Shown here piece by piece: positions 53,147 to 61,421 of a stretch of 64,000 bases of DNA; position 1 is the first letter of the stretch, and every line of letters starts with the position of its first letter. The notes beneath the pieces were generated by a model. It saw only the letters and a program-made list of their open reading frames with translations. It did not search any database and was not told the origin of the DNA. Source of the DNA: Janthinobacterium sp. 1_2014MBL_MicDiv. GTDB taxonomy: Bacteria; Pseudomonadota; Gammaproteobacteria; Burkholderiales; Burkholderiaceae_D. A program made the translations under genes and the position numbers. Location of the stretch: positions 2,666,001 through 2,730,000 of the forward strand of contig NZ_CP011319.1 of the NCBI RefSeq assembly GCF_001865675.1, read 5' to 3'.

Positions 53147-53242
53147 GTAGGTCGGATTAGCGCGCAAGCGCGTCATCCGACGCCACCACCGGCAACGCCA
53201 ACGATGTTGTCGGATGACGGCCTGCGGCCTGATCCGACCTAC
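53147..53242. repeat. REP/BIME repeat, locus D
   Basis: Two facing units, each with its GTAG head outward: GTAGGTCGGATTAGCG (53147 on) ends in GTCATCCGAC, and GTCGGATGACGG...TGATCCGACCTAC ends at 53242. The 23-base space between is unstructured. It fills the gap between the convergent EF-G and efflux genes. Confidence 0.88.
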
Positions 53243-53245
53243 CCA

Positions 53246-54415
53246 TCAATTCAGAAGATTCTGCGCAATAATCGTATCGGCGATCTTTTCCGCCTCGGCC
53301 ACCGGCTGGCGCAGCGCTTTGGTCGTGTAGACGGTCGACGCCACCATCGGCTGGTCCAGGGTCGCTCCTTCGCCATGGCTGGTGTCGACCGTCACGGTGG
53401 TGGACAGGCCGATGCGCAGCGGGTGGGCCGCCAGTTCCTTCGGGTCCAGCGCGATGCGCACGGGCACGCGCTGCACCACCTTGATCCAGTTGCCCGTGGC
53501 GTTTTGCGCCGGCAGCAGCGAAAACGCGCTGCCCGTGCCGGCCGACATGCCCAGCACCTTGCCGTGATACACCACCTTGCTGCCATACAAGTCCGTTTCG
53601 ATGGTGGCCGCCTGGCCGACGCGGATATTGCGCAATTCGGACTCCTTGAAGTTGGCGTCGACCCATAATTGATCGAGCGGCACGATGGACATCAAGGGCG
53701 TGCCCGGCGTCACGTGCGAGCCCAGCTGCACGCTGCGCTTGGCCACGTAGCCGGAGACGGGTGCGAGCACGGCGTTGCGGCGCACGGCCAGCCACGCCTG
53801 CACCACGTCGCCCCTGGCCGACAGCACGGCCGGATGGCTGGACAGGTTCACGCCGGCCACGCCCGACTTGGCGGACTCGGCCTGGCGCTGCGCCACCACC
53901 AGGGCCGCGTTCGCATCGTCGACGGCCTGTTTCGCGTGGGCCAGGTCTTCGCCGGAAATCGTCTGGTCCGCGGCCAGCGGCGCGCGGCGCGCCAGATTGC
54001 CCTGCGCCGTGGCCAGGGCCAGGCGGCGCTGCCCGATGACGGCGTCGTACTGCGCCACGCTGGAATACCGTTCGCGTTCCTGGCGCACGACGTTGCCCAG
54101 TCGCGCCTCGGCCTGGCGCAGGGCCAGCTCCGCATCGATGCCGTTCAGGGTGATGAGCGGCGCGCCCGCTGTCACCATCTGCGTCTCGTCGGCGCGGATT
54201 TCATCGACATTGCCCGTTACCTGGGCGGACAGGGTGACCAGGTTGCCGCCCACATAGGCGTTGTCCGTGACTTCTTCCTTGGCCAGCACCAGTTGATAGT
54301 AGGCGGCCCAGGCTACGCCGGCCACGACAAACGCGGCCGTGATGGCCATCAGTACGGCCTTGCGCTTGCCCGGTTGTTCGGTTGGGGTGCTTGTTGCTGT
54401 GGTATCGCTGCTCAT
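53246..54415 (-). CDS. EmrA-like HlyD-family membrane fusion protein
   Basis: A 389-residue periplasmic adaptor. One N-terminal membrane anchor (AVLMAITAAFVVAGVAWAAYY) precedes a barrel-sandwich domain (DNAYVGGNLVTLSAQVTGNV), a coiled-coil hairpin (about 95-205) and the matching lipoyl half (VLAPVSGYVAKRSVQLGSHV). Last gene in the MarR-EmrB-OMF-EmrA operon; it joins the inner-membrane pump to the outer-membrane channel for drug efflux. Confidence 0.92.
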   Translation of the reverse strand: MSSDTTATSTPTEQPGKRKAVLMAITAAFVVAGVAWAAYYQLVLAKEEVTDNAYVGGNLVTLSAQVTGNVDEIRADETQMVTAGAPLITLNGIDAELALRQAEARLGNVVRQERERYSSVAQYDAVIGQRRLALATAQGNLARRAPLAADQTISGEDLAHAKQAVDDANAALVVAQRQAESAKSGVAGVNLSSHPAVLSARGDVVQAWLAVRRNAVLAPVSGYVAKRSVQLGSHVTPGTPLMSIVPLDQLWVDANFKESELRNIRVGQAATIETDLYGSKVVYHGKVLGMSAGTGSAFSLLPAQNATGNWIKVVQRVPVRIALDPKELAAHPLRIGLSTTVTVDTSHGEGATLDQPMVASTVYTTKALRQPVAEAEKIADTIIAQNLLN

Positions 54416-54436
54416 GATGTGTTCCGTAATCGATGG

Positions 54437-55891
54437 TTATTGTTGGGCGGTGGCATTGGCGGAAAAGTCGCTGCTGCCCCGGTAGCCGCCGCCCAGGGCC
54501 ACGGTCAGGCCGATTTCCGCGTTCTGGCGCTGGTTTTGCAGCTGCATGCCCAGGTCCACCTGGCCGCGCACGGTCATTTCCGCGCTGAGCTGGGTGGCGC
54601 GGTCGGCCAGTCCTTGTTTCAGGCGCGCATTCGCATTGCGCAGCTGCGCTTCGCTGGCGCGCAGGTTTTCCTGCTGCAGGCGCAGCTGGTTTTCCACGCC
54701 CTGCACCCTGGCGCCGGCCTGCGCCACGTCGCGCACGACGTTGTAGACGTTCTGGTTGTAGTCGGCGATCAGTTCATCGCGCTCGCTGCGCGCGCCGGCA
54801 AGTTGCGCCTGCAGGCGGCCGCTGTCGAACAGGGGCAGCGATAACGCCGGGCCGATGAACAGGGTGCGGCTGCCGGACTCGAGCAGCTTGCCCAGCTTGA
54901 TGGCATCGAGGCCGAACGAGGCGCCGAGGTCGATATCGGGGTAAAACGCGGCCTCGGCCGCCTCGATGCCGCTCAGCGACGCTTGCACGCGCCAGCGCGC
55001 CGCCTGCAAGTCGGGCCGGCGCGCCAGCAATTCCATGCCCAGCTTGCCGGGCAGGGCGTGCGGCAGCGCCTGTGCCTCCTTCGGCTGCAGGCTGGCCAGG
55101 GCCATGCCATCCGCGCCCAGCAGCGCGCGCAAGGCTTCGCGCTCCGTGACGACCTGCGTTTCCAGCATGGCGATCTGCTGTTGCAGCAGGCTCAGCCGCG
55201 TTTGCGCGGACAAATGGTCGTCGCTGACGCCGAGGCCGTTGGCGATGCGCTTTTCCTTGTCCGCCACCAGTTGCTGCTGCAATGTCACCAGCGCATGCAG
55301 GTTGTCCATGCGGGCCCAGCCGTTTTGCATGCTGAAATAATGTTTGGCGATTTCGGCCGCCAGCATCTGCTCGGCCATCGCATACTCGGCGCGGCGCGCG
55401 TTGACTTCGCCCAGGGCGGCCGCGATCTGCGCCCTGTGCCGGCCCCACCAGTCGAGGTCGTAATGGGCTTGCACGCCCACCGTCGCTTCATTGTAGTAAT
55501 TGCCGCCGATGGGGGCGGGCATCAGGCCGTTGCCTGAATAGCGCTGGCGGTTGGCGGCGGCGTTCACATCCACGCGGGGGCCGCGCTCCGCATGCCGGGC
55601 GTCGAAGGCGGACAGGGCCGAGCCGATGCGGGCATGCGCCACGTCCAGGCCCGGGCTGGCGGCCAGCGCCTGCTCGACCAGCTGATCCAGCTGCGGGTCG
55701 CGGAACTGGCGCCACCACTGGGCCGCGGGCCAGCCTTCGCTGGCTAGGTGGATGTCGGCAGCCAGCTGGATGGTGGCCAGGTCTTGCTGCGGCAGCCGTT
55801 GCGCGTCGGGCGGGATGCTGGCGCAGCCGGCCAGGGCCAGCGATACGCTGAGGGCCAGTATGCCGAGGGAGAGTTTCATAGGTGTGTGCAT
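54437..55891 (-). CDS. NodT-type outer-membrane efflux lipoprotein
   Basis: A 484-residue TolC-like outer-membrane factor. The lipobox LALAGCAS follows a short signal. Two OEP repeats (about 55-260 and 270-470) carry the typical QAGARVQGVENQLRLQQENL coiled-coil pattern. AAQWWRQFRDPQLDQLVEQAL is the N-terminal signature of the NodT/OprM group. The start at 55891 is the likeliest of two ATGs, four codons apart. It sits between the pump and adaptor genes. Confidence 0.92.
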   Translation of the reverse strand: MHTPMKLSLGILALSVSLALAGCASIPPDAQRLPQQDLATIQLAADIHLASEGWPAAQWWRQFRDPQLDQLVEQALAASPGLDVAHARIGSALSAFDARHAERGPRVDVNAAANRQRYSGNGLMPAPIGGNYYNEATVGVQAHYDLDWWGRHRAQIAAALGEVNARRAEYAMAEQMLAAEIAKHYFSMQNGWARMDNLHALVTLQQQLVADKEKRIANGLGVSDDHLSAQTRLSLLQQQIAMLETQVVTEREALRALLGADGMALASLQPKEAQALPHALPGKLGMELLARRPDLQAARWRVQASLSGIEAAEAAFYPDIDLGASFGLDAIKLGKLLESGSRTLFIGPALSLPLFDSGRLQAQLAGARSERDELIADYNQNVYNVVRDVAQAGARVQGVENQLRLQQENLRASEAQLRNANARLKQGLADRATQLSAEMTVRGQVDLGMQLQNQRQNAEIGLTVALGGGYRGSSDFSANATAQQ

Positions 55892-55896
55892 GAGGG

Positions 55897-57465
55897 TTAT
55901 TCCATGGCCGCGTGGTCGACCACGACCGGCGCATTCTTCTTCGGTGGTTTGATCAGGAGCAGGAGCGGCAGCACGAGGATGGTCAGCCACATCATCAGCC
56001 AGAAATCGTCGAGGTAGGCGATCATCGACGCCTGCCGCGTGATTTCGCCATTCAGCGCCGCCATGCCGGTGCCCGTGCCCAGGTCGAAGACTTGCGCGAT
56101 GCCGGGGTCGTGCAGGGCGGGGTTGGCGATATTGATGTGTTCCGTCAGGGACGCATGGGCAATCTGCGTATTGCGCACCAACAAGGTTTGCACGAGGGCG
56201 ATGCCGATGCTGCTGCCGATATTGCGCACCAGGCTATAGATGGCCGTGCCTTCCGCCCGCATCTGCGGCGACAGCGTGGCAAACGTGGCCGCGCTCAGGG
56301 GCACGAAGACGAGGCCCAGGCCGATGCCCTGGATGATGCCGTTCCACACGACGGTCTTCGGCACGAGGTCCAGCGTGAAATTGGCCATCTGCCACAGCGA
56401 GAACGCCGTGATGGAAAAACCCACGCCCAGCAGGATGCGCGTGTCGATTCTGCCCGTGAGCTTGCCGACGATCAGCATGGCCATCATCGTGCCCAGGCCG
56501 CTTGGCGCCGTCACCAGGCCGGCAATGGCCGCCGGGTAGTTCATCAAGCCTTGCAGCATCGACGGCGTCAGCGCGCGGGTGGCGAACAGCACCAGGCCGA
56601 CGATGAAGATGAACAGCAGGCCGCTCACATAGTTCGAGTTCTTTAACAGGCGGTAATCGAGGAAGGACTTGCCGGCCGGGCGCAGGGCCGTATGGGCGAT
56701 GAAATAGCACAAGCTCATGGCCAGCACGATGGCTTCGATCCACGTTTCCGTCGAGGAAAACCAGTCGTTCTGCTCGCCACGGTCCAGCAGCATCTGCAAG
56801 GCGCCGATGGACAGGCTCAGGGTGGCGAAGCCGAACATGTCGAAATTCATGCGGCGGTTCGGCGGGTCCTTGGGGATGTAGCGCCAGATGCCATAGAAGG
56901 CCATGGCGCCGATCGGGATATTGATGAAGAAGACCCAGCGCCAGCTGTAGCTGTCCGTCAGCCAGCCGCCCAGGGTCGGTCCCAGGATGGGGCCTATCAT
57001 CACGCCCATGCCCCAGATGGCCATGGCCGAGCCGTGCTTTTCGCGCGGATTGATGTCGAGCAAGACCGCCTGCGACAGCGGCACGAGGGCCGCGCCGAAT
57101 ACTCCCTGCAGCAGACGGGCGGCGACGATCTCGGACAGGGTGCCCGACAGTCCGCACAGCACGGAAGCGAGCGTGAAGCCGGCCACGGAGACGAGGAAGG
57201 TGTTTTTCTGGCCGAAACGGTCGCACAGCCAGCCCGTCAGGGGCGTGGCGATGGCGGCGGCGACGATGAACGACGTCAGTACCCAGGTGATCTGGTCTTG
57301 CGAGGCGGACAGGCTGCCCTGCATGTGGGGCAGGGCGACGTTGGCGATGGTGCCGTCGAGCGCCTGGATGATGGTGGCGAGCATGATGGAAATCGTGATC
57401 ATGCGCCGGTTCAGCGTGGGATCTTGCGCAGCCGGTACGGAGGACGCGGCAGTGGCCGAACTCAT
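55897..57465 (-). CDS. EmrB/QacA-family MFS drug transporter (DHA2)
   Basis: A 522-residue, 14-segment drug:H+ antiporter. The DHA2 motif LDGTIANVALPHMQGSL near residue 36, motif A GWLCDRFGQKN and motif C GVMIGPILGPTLGGWLTDS are present. It should export hydrophobic toxins together with the adjacent adaptor and channel. The start overlaps the end of the marR gene by four bases. Confidence 0.94.
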   Translation of the reverse strand: MSSATAASSVPAAQDPTLNRRMITISIMLATIIQALDGTIANVALPHMQGSLSASQDQITWVLTSFIVAAAIATPLTGWLCDRFGQKNTFLVSVAGFTLASVLCGLSGTLSEIVAARLLQGVFGAALVPLSQAVLLDINPREKHGSAMAIWGMGVMIGPILGPTLGGWLTDSYSWRWVFFINIPIGAMAFYGIWRYIPKDPPNRRMNFDMFGFATLSLSIGALQMLLDRGEQNDWFSSTETWIEAIVLAMSLCYFIAHTALRPAGKSFLDYRLLKNSNYVSGLLFIFIVGLVLFATRALTPSMLQGLMNYPAAIAGLVTAPSGLGTMMAMLIVGKLTGRIDTRILLGVGFSITAFSLWQMANFTLDLVPKTVVWNGIIQGIGLGLVFVPLSAATFATLSPQMRAEGTAIYSLVRNIGSSIGIALVQTLLVRNTQIAHASLTEHINIANPALHDPGIAQVFDLGTGTGMAALNGEITRQASMIAYLDDFWLMMWLTILVLPLLLLIKPPKKNAPVVVDHAAME

Positions 57466-57896
57466 GCGGATTTCTCCGTGGACGCCTGCAAGGCTTCCAG
57501 CAGTTCGGTGGCGGCCCGCAATTGTTCTGGGTCAATGCCTTGCAACAGTTCCTTGCGGAAGCCATCCGCTTCCTTGCGCACCGTGTCGTACACCTGCATG
57601 CCCGCGTCGGTCAGCACGACGAGTTTCACCCTGCGGTCCGTTTCCGATGGCTGGCGCTGCACGAAGCCCGATTTCACGAGCCGGTCCAGCATCGACACCA
57701 TGGTGGGGTTTTCCACCCCCAGCTGGTGCGCCAGCTCGCTTTGCGACGGCGGCTGCGGCGACTTGGCGATCATGGCGATGGCCATCCAGCTCGCCTGTCC
57801 CAGGTCCAGGTCTTTCAGGCGCCGGTCGATCGCATGGCGCCAGCCGCGCGCCGTCTTGTGGAGCGCGGCGGAGAAACGCTCTTCGATAGAAATCAT
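57462..57896 (-). CDS. MarR-family regulator
   Basis: A 144-residue MarR winged-helix protein (QSELAHQLGVENPTMVSMLDRLVKSGFVQR, then DRRVKLVVLTDAG, the wing). It heads the efflux operon and very probably represses it, releasing on binding of a toxic substrate. A matching inverted repeat lies just upstream. Confidence 0.94.
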   Translation of the reverse strand: MISIEERFSAALHKTARGWRHAIDRRLKDLDLGQASWMAIAMIAKSPQPPSQSELAHQLGVENPTMVSMLDRLVKSGFVQRQPSETDRRVKLVVLTDAGMQVYDTVRKEADGFRKELLQGIDPEQLRAATELLEALQASTEKSA

Positions 57897-57910
57897 AAAG
57901 TAAGTCGTCT

Positions 57911-57932
57911 AATAGTTAGGTATCGAACTAAT
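57911..57932. promoter_or_regulatory. Inverted repeat, probable MarR operator
   Basis: AATAGTT-AGGTATCG-AACTAAT has TAGTT/AACTA arms 8 bases apart and an AT-rich flank. It lies 15 bases upstream of the marR start, where it would overlap the promoter of the efflux operon. The style matches known MarR sites; binding is inferred. Confidence 0.65.
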
Positions 57933-58025
57933 ATTTTAGCATGCAGATGTGCGCCGCGTGCAGGCCTTTCTGTTTTTCCACGCCGCTGTTACATTAGTGC
58001 CAGTCCATCACCTTCAGGAGACAGC

Positions 58026-58556
58026 ATGACGACCGCAGAACAGAAACAGGAAGGACAGCACCGTGACGGCAGCGACTTTGTCATCACGCAAACTTTCGAC
58101 GCGCCGCGCGAGCTGGTGTTTCAGTCGTGGGTGGAGCCGGACCGCCTGGCCCAGTGGTGGGGCCCGGTGGGCTTCGAATTGAGCGTGCTGGCGCTCGACC
58201 TGCGGCCGGGCGGCATTTTTCATTACGGCATGCGCGCCGACAATGGTTACGAGATGTGGGGCAAGTTCACTTACCAGGCTATCGACGCGCCGGAAAGAAT
58301 CGTGTCGATCCTGTCGTTCGCCGACAAGCAGGGCAATGCCGTGCAGCACCCCGTCAGCGCCACGTGGCCGCTGGAATCGTTCAATACCATGACGCTGACC
58401 GAAGAAAACGGCAAGACGACGATGACCCTGCGCTCGACGCCGCACAAGGCGACGGATGAGCAGCATCGGACTTTTGTGGAAGGGCATGAGTCGATGACGG
58501 AGGGCTTCAAGGCCACGTTCGGCCAGCTGGCGCAGTACCTGGCACGCGTGCAGTGA
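58026..58556 (+). CDS. SRPBCC/AHSA1-family protein
   Basis: A 176-residue START-like protein of the activator of Hsp90 ATPase homologue type. TFDAPRELVFQSWVEPDRLAQWWGP is the signature, with LRPGGIFHYGMRADNGYEMWG and a C-terminal helix (EGHESMTEGFKATFGQLAQYL). These proteins bind hydrophobic ligands; the role here is unknown. CAGGAGACAGC precedes the ATG. Divergent from marR, so the MarR site might also influence it. Confidence 0.9.
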   Translation: MTTAEQKQEGQHRDGSDFVITQTFDAPRELVFQSWVEPDRLAQWWGPVGFELSVLALDLRPGGIFHYGMRADNGYEMWGKFTYQAIDAPERIVSILSFADKQGNAVQHPVSATWPLESFNTMTLTEENGKTTMTLRSTPHKATDEQHRTFVEGHESMTEGFKATFGQLAQYLARVQ

Positions 58557-58743
58557 TCTGGCGCGGTTTCGTTAAAAGCGGGCCGGAGTCGCGGGCCTGA
58601 GAAAACGGCCATGGCCATTTTTCCGGTACGCTGGGTCCGAAGTGCCGGGCTTGGCAGCGGGAGCCTGCCCGGCTTGCTCCTGTCTGCCCGTTTGGCGTTC
58701 GCCGGCAAGCACCGACATGAACGCGGGCAGGTCGCCGCCGCGC

Positions 58744-59094
58744 CTATGTGTGCGACAGAATATTGATGAGCTTGCCGAAAGGGTCGCGCACGAAAAAGCG
58801 CCTTACGCCCCAAGGTTCATCGACTGGGCCATATTCAATGGGAAAGCCTGCCGCAGACATGCGTGCCAGTGCCGTATCGACGTCATCGACTTCAATGGAA
58901 AGGTCGGGCACGGCAGTGTTCGAGCCGCCTTCCGTCGCGAAGCTCACCTGAACGCTCATCTCGGTCTGCAAACCATATGTCCTGATCCAGCCGTGATCCA
59001 TTAACAGGCTGAGACCCAGCACTTCCTGGTAAAAAGTCCGGGCCAGTCCCAAATCCGGCGCCGGGAAATTTGCCACTATCCGCATGACTTGCAT
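58744..59094 (-). CDS. VOC-family (glyoxalase-like) protein
   Basis: A 116-residue VOC protein (MRIVANFPAPDLGLARTFYQ, DLSIEVDDVDTALARM, FFVRDPFGKLINILSHT). The usual first metal His is replaced by Asn (ANFPAPD), and the final ligand position is Asn (LINIL) rather than Glu, so metal chelation may be weak; some VOC proteins are metal-free binding proteins. The ATG at 59094 has GAGGAAAAAT upstream. Confidence 0.8.
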   Translation of the reverse strand: MQVMRIVANFPAPDLGLARTFYQEVLGLSLLMDHGWIRTYGLQTEMSVQVSFATEGGSNTAVPDLSIEVDDVDTALARMSAAGFPIEYGPVDEPWGVRRFFVRDPFGKLINILSHT

Positions 59095-59137
59095 ATTTTT
59101 CCTCACTGCCAAAGATTGAACAATTCAACACCCGCCT

Positions 59138-59796
59138 CTAAGCGTCAGTTTTGGCTATGCCAGCCTCCAGCAAGCTGTGGCAGGCCGAGAAAATCTCGTC
59201 GACACAATCCTCCGCCGCAATGCCAAAACACTGGTGCCCTGTTTGTTCGTGCGCCAGCACCGTGAAGTCTTCCAGCGATGGAGGATGTCCAAGCTTTCCT
59301 GCGATGGTTGCTATCAGGGCGCAGCCCTGGTTGGCATCGAGCGACCTGTCCAGCACGTCGCGAGCCAGAATCGCACATAGTATTCCTTGCTGTGGGCGGC
59401 ACTGACCAGTTTGCTTAACATCCGCAAAAATTCATCGAGTGAAAAATGGGTGCGATCAAAGTCTTGCGGGAAGAAGGTAAGTTCGCAGAATATGCTCCCT
59501 GCGGCGTCCCAGTAGAAGAACGCCTGAATGTGCTTGGGATTGCTGCCATCGTCCCATAGCGTCGACAGTGCGCCGGTGCGCTGTTCCAGGACGCGGGCCA
59601 ATGCCGCGTATGGAATGTCTTCGCCGCTGTAGGTTTTCGCCTGCCTTAGCTGCCAGTAAGCAGCCAGAACATGGAGGACGCCGATAGCACCAGACGTCGA
59701 GATACATTCCGCAAAGTTGATGTCCCGGCAGGAGCCGTCATCATCCAGCAGGGCAGCCTCGACAGCGTTCAACATGGTTTGTTCATTGATTTTCAT
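59138..59796 (-). pseudogene. Unknown soluble protein gene, frameshifted
   Basis: Two overlapping minus-strand frames join into one protein of about 219 residues. The first part (MKINEQTMLNAVEAALLDDD to YYVRFWL, 59796 to about 59370) loses frame at a GCTCGCGACGTGC stretch and would end in an unrelated TCWTGRSMPTRAAP tail. The other frame continues sensibly as DVLDRSLDANQGCALIATIAG to the natural end at 59138. A one-base loss near 59366-59376 explains this. Family not recognised. Either a recently broken gene or a sequencing error. Confidence 0.6.
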
Positions 59797-59926
59797 GAAT
59801 GATTTGCGCATCCAGCACCTTGAACACCGTTTCCCCAGAGACAGACGCAATGCCCCACGGCTGCTCCGTACTGACCCGCGCCAGGCGGCGCTATCTGCAC
59901 GGACAGACTGGCCACGCGGGGACCGG

Positions 59927-60439
59927 TCATGAATCATCATCCCGCTTGGCATCGCGCTCGCGGCAGCTCAGGGATGCATAGTGCCCCTTGGGGACCTTGT
60001 TCCTGATCGCCACCTCACGCAGTTCATGCGCCAGATCAACATGATCGCTCAGGGTGCAGCGGTTGGCGCGGGCAAACTGTTCCAGGTTCCTGGTACTGCC
60101 ATGCACCTTCACCGTGACTCCCGCACCGGGGCTGACGCAGCAGCCGATGTATTGCGTGATGTATTCCTCTTCGATCAGCACCAGTTCATGGCCCAGGAAG
60201 GGGGCCGGTGTATTCAAGAGGTAGTAGTCGGTGTAGTCGGCGCGCTGGTTGGGCTTCTTGCCGACCAGGCCAGCCCGCATATAGGCCTCGATGGCCTGGC
60301 CGGACGTGCCCGTGCGCTCGGTCGTGCCCTTCTTGAGTTGCAAGGCATGCAGCAAGCCGCTTTCCAGTGACGTGGTGTCGGCGGCGAACGCCATGACGGA
60401 GCAGGCGGCAAGCATGGCACAGGCGATGGCGTGTTTCAT
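59927..60439 (-). CDS. Exported hypothetical protein
   Basis: A 170-residue protein with a signal peptide (MKHAIACAMLAACSVMAFA). The mature part has four cysteines, two adjacent (YIGCCVSPGAG), and a charged tail ending in DAKRDDDS. No known family. Its start overlaps the stop of the upstream esterase gene by four bases, so the two are co-translated; it may assist or be acted on by that enzyme, which is inference. Confidence 0.7.
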   Translation of the reverse strand: MKHAIACAMLAACSVMAFAADTTSLESGLLHALQLKKGTTERTGTSGQAIEAYMRAGLVGKKPNQRADYTDYYLLNTPAPFLGHELVLIEEEYITQYIGCCVSPGAGVTVKVHGSTRNLEQFARANRCTLSDHVDLAHELREVAIRNKVPKGHYASLSCRERDAKRDDDS

Positions 60440-61341
60440 TGTGCTGCCATCCCCAGCATCTGTTTGATCACCGGCAAGATCATCCGCCACGCGGGCGACG
60501 TCGCGGCGATTTCGTCGTAGTGGCTGGCGCCGGGCAGTATCAGTACTTCCGCATGGTCGCCGGCCAGCTTCGCCTTGGCCGCATAGTCGTGCGCGACGCG
60601 GGGCGGCGAGATGGTGTCGAGTTCGCCCGTGGCCAGCACGGTGCGGCTGCCGTTGGGCATCAGGTCGGCCGCGTTGGTGTCGCTGTAGATGTCGGGACGA
60701 TCATTGCTGGCGCTGCCCGCCAGTTGCACCATATCGCGCTCGCAGCTGCTCTTGATCAAGTCTTTCTCGTGGCGCAGGTCGGCCAGGCCGCCGAGGCTCA
60801 GGATATTTTTTACTGGCAAGAACTTGTCGCGGTACAGGGGGCTGGTACGCGGCAGTTTTTCACGCCCGGCGATCCATTGCACCAGCTGCCCGCCCGCCGA
60901 ATGGCCCATGGCCACGATGCGGCCTGTGTCGAGCTGGTACTCGAGCGCATGCTGTTGCAGGCTGTCGAGCGCCGCGTGCATGTCTTCGTAGGTGCCGGGA
61001 TAGCCGCCGCCTGCCTCGTCCACGCGCCGGTACTCGACATTCCACACGGCGATGCCCTGCGCCACGAGGGCGCCGGCCACGTTGCGCATCTGCGTGATGC
61101 CGCCGAACGCCACCGTCCAGCAGCCGCCATGCACGAGCACGACGACGGGAAACGGTCCGCTGCCTTCGGGCCGGAACAGCTGCGCGTACTGCGACGGCGC
61201 CGCGCCATAGGCGATCCGTGTCGTGGGCGCGGGGCCATGCAGGGCCAGGTAATCGTCCAGGCTCATGGGAGCGGCGACGGCGCCGTGGCTGGCGGCGAGC
61301 AGGGCGGTGGCGATCAGGGAGGGCGGCAGGGACATGGTCAT
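60436..61341 (-). CDS. Exported alpha/beta hydrolase (esterase/BD-FAE type)
   Basis: A 301-residue enzyme with a signal peptide (PPSLIATALLAASHGAVAA). The HGGCW oxyanion motif, GHSAGGQLVQW nucleophile elbow, GELDTISPP acid and GASHYDEI histidine give a complete triad of the carbohydrate-esterase or kynurenine-formamidase-like group. Likely a periplasmic esterase; the substrate is unknown. It overlaps the exported hypothetical gene after it. Confidence 0.87.
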   Translation of the reverse strand: MTMSLPPSLIATALLAASHGAVAAPMSLDDYLALHGPAPTTRIAYGAAPSQYAQLFRPEGSGPFPVVVLVHGGCWTVAFGGITQMRNVAGALVAQGIAVWNVEYRRVDEAGGGYPGTYEDMHAALDSLQQHALEYQLDTGRIVAMGHSAGGQLVQWIAGREKLPRTSPLYRDKFLPVKNILSLGGLADLRHEKDLIKSSCERDMVQLAGSASNDRPDIYSDTNAADLMPNGSRTVLATGELDTISPPRVAHDYAAKAKLAGDHAEVLILPGASHYDEIAATSPAWRMILPVIKQMLGMAAQ

Positions 61342-61421
61342 GTGCGATTACGCTTGAGAGAAGAGCAACACTCTAGCATAGGCTGGCGCCCTCATCACTC
61401 CCGGAGATGCGGTTTTCTCCT

